From positions 1,054,001-1,118,000 of the forward strand of contig OZ271919.1 in NCBI GenBank assembly GCA_965602035.1: a stretch of DNA of 64,000 nucleotides, written 5' to 3'. The stretch is from Natronospirillum sp965602035 (GTDB lineage Bacteria > Pseudomonadota > Gammaproteobacteria > Pseudomonadales > Natronospirillaceae). The position numbers were made by a program, and so were the translations under genes. Shown in pieces: positions 59,235 through 64,000 of this stretch. Numbering within the stretch: position 1 is the first letter of the stretch; each line of letters starts with the position of its first letter. The notes under the pieces were generated by a model. That model was not told the DNA's origin and did not search any database. It was given only the letters and a program-made list of their open reading frames with translations.

Positions 59235-60434
59235 TTACTCAATGAAGCATACCCGATTGCGGCCCGCGTTTTTTGCTTTGTACAGGGCTTCATCTGCACG
59301 CTTGATGATCGCATCAGGGGTATCATCGTGCCGCCGGACCGTCCAGCCGAGACTGATGGTTACTGATAACGTGTTCTCATTGCCGCTGTTGCCCCGATCC
59401 TGCCGGCCGCGACGATCATCTTCCGGCCGACCCGATTCCCGAACCACCAGCGGATACCCTGAAACCCGCTCGCGCAGAGCCTCCAACTGACGTTCAATTC
59501 GTTCCCGATGAGCATGGGAAAACACGAGCGTGAATTCCTCGCCGCCGTACCGAAAAGCCTGCAACCCCTTCTCACTGTGCAGCAGATGGCCCAGCAGCCG
59601 CAATACCTGGTCGCCGACATCATGCCCCCACTGGTCATTGAACGCCTTGAAATGGTCAACGTCCAGCATGACGACTGCCGCTTTACGCCCGAGGCGCTCG
59701 AGCCGGGCATTCAACGCCCGACGCTGCAGCAACCCGGTCAGATCATCAATATAAGCCAGATGAACCAGTTGAAATGCCAGCCCCAGCACCACAACACCGG
59801 CGGCCACCAGCGCCACCCAGCCGATAACCCGGGGTTGGTCGATGAACGCAGCGAGTATCAGTATCAGGGCCGAAAGCATTGCGTGTGTGCGGACTACCAC
59901 ATCACCGCGTCGCTCGACGATCAGGGCCAGCCAGACCACCGAGAGCGCAGCGGCTGCGAATACATGCAGCCAGGTCAGGTGAATGCCAGACACGACGCGT
60001 TGCATCGGGTTGCTCAGCAGGCCGGCCTCATTCGCCGCCGATGCCACCCAGGGCAGCCAGAAAAGGCCCAGACTGCCGAGCAGTACCAGAAGCCACGCTA
60101 GCCCCGCCAGCGAGGCAATAGCAGGCGGCGTTCGCAGTGCCAGAACAAGCAGCCACAGCAATGACAGGATAGGCAGAAACTGCACCATACTGGCCGCCTG
60201 TCCGAGGGTTACGGCGCCGAACAGCGCCTGGTGGACGAGGAACAGATGGGTTGCCAGAACAGCCAGTGCGAAGAGCCAGCGAGTCTGCCGCGTCAGAATA
60301 CAGCCGAGGCCCGCTACCAGCAGTGCCAGCACAGCCGCGAGTGGAACCGGCAACCAGGCGAACCAGGCCGCACCCGGCCAGAATATCAGGGCGATCGCCA
60401 ACAGAGCGACCGGCAGCCCGATGACGGCCGTCAT
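59235..60434 (-). CDS. Membrane diguanylate cyclase (GGEEF)
   Basis: This is a 399-residue protein. The N-terminal 230 residues hold about seven to eight membrane helices; the C-terminal GGDEF domain has VVMLDVDHFKAFNDQWGHDVGDQVL (metal Asp and substrate Asn/Asp) and GGEEF, all intact, so it should make cyclic di-GMP. No RxxD inhibitory site is seen five residues before GGEEF (KGLQAFRYGGEEF), so feedback control is unlikely. ATG 60434 overlaps the serC stop (ATGA), tying it to serC translation. Its input signal is unknown. Confidence 0.9.
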   Translation of the reverse strand: MTAVIGLPVALLAIALIFWPGAAWFAWLPVPLAAVLALLVAGLGCILTRQTRWLFALAVLATHLFLVHQALFGAVTLGQAASMVQFLPILSLLWLLVLALRTPPAIASLAGLAWLLVLLGSLGLFWLPWVASAANEAGLLSNPMQRVVSGIHLTWLHVFAAAALSVVWLALIVERRGDVVVRTHAMLSALILILAAFIDQPRVIGWVALVAAGVVVLGLAFQLVHLAYIDDLTGLLQRRALNARLERLGRKAAVVMLDVDHFKAFNDQWGHDVGDQVLRLLGHLLHSEKGLQAFRYGGEEFTLVFSHAHRERIERQLEALRERVSGYPLVVRESGRPEDDRRGRQDRGNSGNENTLSVTISLGWTVRRHDDTPDAIIKRADEALYKAKNAGRNRVCFIE

Positions 60435-61552
60435 GCGCGACCGGTGACCTCGTGGTAGGCCCACTCGATCCAGGGCATCAATGCCTCCACATCACTCGAC
60501 TCAACGGTAGCGCCACACCAGATTCGCAGGCCTGCCGGTGCGTCGCGATACCCGTTGATGTCACGGGCCACACCCTCATCCGACAGTCGCTGTGCCACTG
60601 CGGCCACCTCATCATCGGACGCGTCCAGCGTCAGACAGACCGAGGTATTGGATCGCTGCGTTGGCTTGTTCGCCAGAAAACGAATCCAGTCATGACGTGC
60701 AACAAAGGCTTCGATAACCGCCAGATTGGCACGGGATCGCTCGATCAGCCCCGGCATTTCGCCGACCCGACGCGCCCACCCCAGCGCGTCCAGATAGTCC
60801 ATGACACAGAGCATGGACGGCGTGTTGATCGTTGCGCCCCGGAATATGGACTCCTGAAGGCGGCCGTTTCGGGTAAGACGAAACAGCTTCGGCATGGGCC
60901 AGGGGGGCTCGTAGGATTCCAGGCGCTCGACCGCCCGCGGCGACAGAATCAGCACGCCGTGCGCTCCCTCGCCCCCGAGCACTTTCTGCCAGGAGAAGGT
61001 AGCGACGTCGATTTTTTCCCACGAGATCGGCATGGCGAATACCGCCGACGTGGCATCACAGATGGTGAGCCCGGCTCGGTCGTCCGGAATCCAGTCACCG
61101 TTGGGCACGCGGACACCGGACGTTGTGCCGTTCCAGGTAAACACCACATCGTGACTGAAATCGACGGTATCCAGGTCCGGCAGATAGCCATAATCGGCCG
61201 TCAAAGCCCGCACATCCGTCAGTTTCAACTGCTCGCGAATATCTGTCACCCAGCCCAGCCCGAATGATTCCCAGGCCAGGACATCCACCGGTCGCTGTCC
61301 CAGCAGCGACCACATGGCCAGTTCCATGGCACCGGTATCGGAGGCGGGAACAATGCCAACGCGGTAATCCTCAGGCAGGGCCAGCAGGCTGTGAGTCTCA
61401 TCCACGGCGCGCTCCAGCAGCGCGGCGCCCTCGGGCGAACGGTGTGACCGCCCGAGGATGGAGAGATCCAGAGCGGCAACATCGTATTCCGGGTGCTTCC
61501 GGCACGGGCCGGAGGAAAAATTGGGATTGGCGGGACGGACCGTGGGTTTCAT
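60431..61552 (-). CDS. serC: Phosphoserine aminotransferase, archaeal/alphaproteobacterial-type
   Basis: This 373-residue class V PLP aminotransferase has N-terminal NPNFSSGPCRKHP and RSHRSPEGAALLERAVDE. The PLP lysine is in DVATFSWQKVLGGEGAHGVLILSPRA. These features match the Methanosarcina/Rhizobium-like SerC (TIGR01365) rather than the usual gammaproteobacterial SerC, which starts with a different pattern and has 360 residues. It converts 3-phosphohydroxypyruvate to phosphoserine. It is adjacent to tRNA-Arg. A different acceptor specificity within class V is possible. Confidence 0.85.
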   Translation of the reverse strand: MKPTVRPANPNFSSGPCRKHPEYDVAALDLSILGRSHRSPEGAALLERAVDETHSLLALPEDYRVGIVPASDTGAMELAMWSLLGQRPVDVLAWESFGLGWVTDIREQLKLTDVRALTADYGYLPDLDTVDFSHDVVFTWNGTTSGVRVPNGDWIPDDRAGLTICDATSAVFAMPISWEKIDVATFSWQKVLGGEGAHGVLILSPRAVERLESYEPPWPMPKLFRLTRNGRLQESIFRGATINTPSMLCVMDYLDALGWARRVGEMPGLIERSRANLAVIEAFVARHDWIRFLANKPTQRSNTSVCLTLDASDDEVAAVAQRLSDEGVARDINGYRDAPAGLRIWCGATVESSDVEALMPWIEWAYHEVTGRA

Positions 61553-61587
61553 GGCTTCCTCTCAATGGCGGCGCCAACGCCGGAAAG

Positions 61588-61664
61588 TGGTGACCCCGGC
61601 GCGATTCGAACGCGCGACCTGCCGCTTAGGAGGCGGCTGCTCTATCCTGCTGAGCTACGGGGCC
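61588..61664 (-). tRNA. tRNA-Arg (CCT anticodon)
   Basis: This 77-base gene has acceptor GGCCCCG/CGGGGTC (one G-U), an anticodon stem GCCGC/GCGGC with loop CTCCTAA (anticodon CCT, reading AGG), T-arm with GTTCGAATC and an encoded CCA. It is a common site for integrative elements, but no integrase lies next to it here. Confidence 0.96.
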
Positions 61665-61797
61665 GGAGCTGCAAATCAGCGCGCATGATACGCGATGGCG
61701 CCATGGATTGACAGTCTTCACCGCCATCGCCCGGGGCTGGATCCGGCAATTTCTGATAGACTCCCCCGCCACTGTTTTGCCACGAAGAGAAGCCGCT

Positions 61798-62331
61798 ATG
61801 CCAGCACTTGACCCCACTCTGTCGAACCGCCTGGACACACTGGGCGGCCCGGACACACTGGATGACATTGCCATTCACGGGGTGCTGGTTGCGGCTGCGC
61901 TTACCCCCACCGGCCCCTCCGACCGTGAACTGCTCACCGCGGTGCTGGGAGAAGACCTGTCGGAAGTGCCAGCTTCTGATCAGGCATCACTTGGCGCGTC
62001 ACTTGTCGATACCGTGCATGCCATCGACATGACCCTGGCGGGCGACGATGACCTTGTGCTGCCGTTCCGGCCGACACTGAACTGGGAAGACAGTGCCATG
62101 CAGAGCTGGTGCGTAGGCTTCATGACCTGGTTTCTCGACCACGAGGCACGTTTCAACGTAGAGACGGAGCGCCTTGCAGAACTGCTGCTGCCCATTCAGA
62201 CCGGGTCAGGGCTGTTCACTGACGAACCTGAGTTCCGACCGCTGTATGAAGACCAGGCACTGCTGGGAAGTCTGGTAGAGCAGATTCCCGACATTCTGGT
62301 CGACTTTTACCTGGCCTGTCGGGTGGAGTAG
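61798..62331 (+). CDS. UPF0149/YgfB-YecA family protein
   Basis: This 177-residue protein starts at ATG 61798 after an AAGAGA purine run. It is helical and acidic with family motifs LDDIAIHGVLVAAALTP and WCVGFMTWFLDHEARF. The family (YgfB, PA5225 in Pseudomonas) has been linked to regulation near the ampD/ygfB-like locus; its direct activity is unclear. It is divergent from tRNA-Arg/serC. Confidence 0.8.
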   Translation: MPALDPTLSNRLDTLGGPDTLDDIAIHGVLVAAALTPTGPSDRELLTAVLGEDLSEVPASDQASLGASLVDTVHAIDMTLAGDDDLVLPFRPTLNWEDSAMQSWCVGFMTWFLDHEARFNVETERLAELLLPIQTGSGLFTDEPEFRPLYEDQALLGSLVEQIPDILVDFYLACRVE

Positions 62332-62410
62332 AGGGCACATCGATAAAGGGCACACCAATACACTGTTGCGCTAACCCTGGCCTGCAGAGCGCCGATGAAT
62401 CACGCAACCA

Positions 62411-62707
62411 TCATTGGCTGCCGCCTCGGCAGTCAGGCGAAGCTGGCGATTCTCCCGGCCACTCGTCGGGCGTATAGGCATGAATGGACAAAGCGTGTAC
62501 TGGCCCGGCCAATTCGTCTTCCAGCAGGGCGTAGACAGCCCGGTGCCGTTTGATCGGCAACTGCCCCTCAAACCGGTGTGTTACCAGCGTGACCTTGAAA
62601 TGCGACTCCGTTGCCGGCCCTGAATGTCGATGGCTTTCATTTTCGACCGTCAGTACGATTGGCTCCAGGGTCTCAAGTTTGGCTGTAATCTGTGTTTCGA
62701 TACTCAT
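62411..62707 (-). CDS. bolA: BolA family protein
   Basis: This 98-residue protein has the BolA fold motif: NESHRHSGPATESHFKVTLVTHRFEGQLPIKRHRAVYALL, with the conserved His/Cys-partner His residues used to bind [2Fe-2S] with monothiol glutaredoxin. The C-terminus (PVHALSIHAYTPDEWPG) is typical of BolA rather than IbaG. It lies 4 bp after the upstream exonuclease gene. Confidence 0.9.
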   Translation of the reverse strand: MSIETQITAKLETLEPIVLTVENESHRHSGPATESHFKVTLVTHRFEGQLPIKRHRAVYALLEDELAGPVHALSIHAYTPDEWPGESPASPDCRGGSQ

Positions 62708-62711
62708 AACA

Positions 62712-63227
62712 TCACCCCGTCTGTCGAGCCGCCTTCAACGTTTCAATGTAGGTGTCCTGGATCAGGCGGGCATCGAAACCTGCACGATGCCGGTGTCCCT
62801 GGCCGTCCGACGCGAGACGGTCACGGGTATTGTGCCAGAGCACCAGCTGCGGCTCGGTGAGAATCCGGGCCAGGGTTTCCAGTTGAAATGCCTGGGTAAC
62901 CCCGGCGTAGTAGTAAAGCAGCGCGAGCCAGCCGCTGTCCACGCCCCAGCCGTCCGAGTAAACCACCTGGCCTTCGAGCATCTGGTTGAGCTGCCGGGCG
63001 ACCTCCCGGGGCGGGAACCCTTTTTCCTCAAGCAGCGTACGCGACAACCCGTGCAGCGCTTCGGCCTCCTCGCTCCAGTGCGTCCAGTCCTCATGCGGCG
63101 CAATAAGGTAACTGGTCACACTGCGGTCCGGCAGCGCCACGCCAATTTCGATCGGGTAACTGCCCCGCCCGAAGCCGGAGGCTTCAATGTCGAGTATGGG
63201 GGGTATCCGCACCCGTCTTCTCCTCAC
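62712..63227 (-). CDS. DEDDh-like 3'-5' exonuclease domain protein
   Basis: This 171-residue protein of RNase H-like fold has Exo I motif DIEASGFGRGSYPIEIGVAL (Asp13, Glu15). Exo II corresponds to YSDGWGVDSGW and Exo III to HRAGFDARLIQDTY (His and Asp, DEDDh type). HGLS is also typical of DnaQ-like proteins. It could trim RNA or DNA; the substrate is unknown. It is encoded directly before bolA. Confidence 0.75.
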   Translation of the reverse strand: MRRRRVRIPPILDIEASGFGRGSYPIEIGVALPDRSVTSYLIAPHEDWTHWSEEAEALHGLSRTLLEEKGFPPREVARQLNQMLEGQVVYSDGWGVDSGWLALLYYYAGVTQAFQLETLARILTEPQLVLWHNTRDRLASDGQGHRHRAGFDARLIQDTYIETLKAARQTG

Positions 63228-63261
63228 CTGCAGAGGCTCTCATAGTGGAGTGGGGGCCCGG

Positions 63262-64000
63262 TCAGATCAACCCCATATGCGCCATAAAACCCTGCCGGGA
63301 GACTTCGCCCTGAAGCGTTCGGTCAGGGCGTCGCTGGCCGCTCTCGTCGAACACCAGAACCGATGGCGGGCCGAACAGCCCGTATTGGTCCAGCCAGGCC
63401 TGGTGGGCGTCACTGAACCGGGTGATATCCAGTTGCAGCCACCGATGATCATCGAGAGCCGCCTGCACCTCCCGATGCTGGTAAATTTCGCGTTCCATTC
63501 GCCGACAGGACACACACCACTCTGCTGTGAGATCAAGCAGAACCGGTTCGCCGGCACCGGCTGCGTCGGCCAGCCAGCGGTTCAGCTCAGCGACGTCCGC
63601 CGTAACTGAAAACGGCGTTTCCGATTCCGCTTCCCGGTCGGAAAAAGCGGCCAGCGGTCGCAGTGGATCGCTCTGCCCCTGCAGGCTCCCGGTGATCGCA
63701 ATGGCGCCGTAGAGCGCGAGCAGGGCCGCCACCGAACGGGTGGGCCACACCGATGCCTCTGGTCGCTCCCGCACGGCTCGCCGGGCCCGGTCCAGTTGCC
63801 AGCCACCATAACCCAGTGCCATCAGTCCGTAGAGGCCCAATGCGATGGGTTCCGGAACCCAACGCCCCAATAGCCAGATCGCGACCGCAAGTAACAGCAC
63901 GCCGAAGAACACCTTCACCTGAACCATCCAGGAGCCGCTTCGCGGTAACCAGCGGGCACCCCCAACCGCGATAACGAGCAACGGCAGACCCATGCCCATA
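63262..64000 (-). CDS. dsbD: Thiol:disulfide interchange protein DsbD, 3' part
   Basis: The frame is open at the right edge, so the N-terminus lies outside. The visible 246 codons encode the last membrane helices (VKVFFGVLLLAVAIWLLG, LGLYGLMALGYGGWQL, VAALLALYGAIAITG) and the C-terminal thioredoxin domain with VLLDLTAEWCVSCRRMEREI (Cys pair). DsbD carries electrons from cytoplasmic thioredoxin to periplasmic reductases, including those for cytochrome maturation. It ends normally at 63262. Confidence 0.9.
   Translation of the reverse strand, partial: MGMGLPLLVIAVGGARWLPRSGSWMVQVKVFFGVLLLAVAIWLLGRWVPEPIALGLYGLMALGYGGWQLDRARRAVRERPEASVWPTRSVAALLALYGAIAITGSLQGQSDPLRPLAAFSDREAESETPFSVTADVAELNRWLADAAGAGEPVLLDLTAEWCVSCRRMEREIYQHREVQAALDDHRWLQLDITRFSDAHQAWLDQYGLFGPPSVLVFDESGQRRPDRTLQGEVSRQGFMAHMGLI

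Noticed and set aside
61708..61713. TTGACA as -35 of the YgfB-family gene
   Set aside because: No acceptable -10 lies 15-19 bp downstream on the plus strand.

Overview
The window is about 60% GC and looks like the chromosome of a marine or halophilic gammaproteobacterium of the Pseudomonadales/Oceanospirillales kind. Supporting signs are a full Na+-translocating NADH:quinone oxidoreductase operon, an MvaT-type H-NS protein, HexR next to gap and pyk, the mfd-csiV-mtiP order known from Pseudomonas, and E. coli-type AceE and QueF. The species cannot be named from the sequence alone.

Bases 1-11671 are the early/lysogeny end of a lambda-like prophage that continues past the left edge. Its plan mirrors lambda. 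A leftward operon runs cro-like gene, replication initiator, P-like gene, zinc-finger gene and HTH genes. A CI-type repressor gene is read rightward. A long rightward operon of overlapping small genes ends in an excisionase and a lambda-type integrase beside tRNA-Ala(GGC). Two clusters of 14-bp operators (three sites and two sites) have exact 24-bp spacing and sit inside the promoter spacers. The replication gene contains an array of repeats that looks like a phage origin.

Bases 11780-23528 are core chromosome on the minus strand: tRNA-Ala, MvaT-like protein, lysS, prfB (with the programmed +1 frameshift), recJ, thrC, hom, then rplS-trmD-rimM-rpsP and a GGDEF/EAL protein. Next come trmH and a cation-efflux gene on the plus strand, then queF, an ABC-2 exporter and a DUF4032 protein on the minus strand.

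Bases 29529-42793 hold central carbon metabolism: a MalK/UgpC-type ATPase, malQ and glk on the minus strand; hexR, gap, pyk, aceE and aceF on the plus strand. Two HexR-like sites flank hexR. A REP-like palindrome follows aceF.

Bases 42834-64000 contain a hemolysin-III protein, a lipoprotein, a thioesterase, sthA, nqrM, apbE and nqrF-A (minus strand); mfd and csiV (plus strand); mtiP, a diguanylate cyclase, an unusual serC and tRNA-Arg(CCT) (minus strand); a YgfB/YecA protein (plus strand); and bolA, a DEDDh-type exonuclease and the 3' part of dsbD (minus strand, cut by the window edge).

No CRISPR array, rRNA or insertion sequence was seen. Coordinates include the stop codon. Starts were moved from the longest ORF wherever a Shine-Dalgarno site, overlap or family length favoured another codon.
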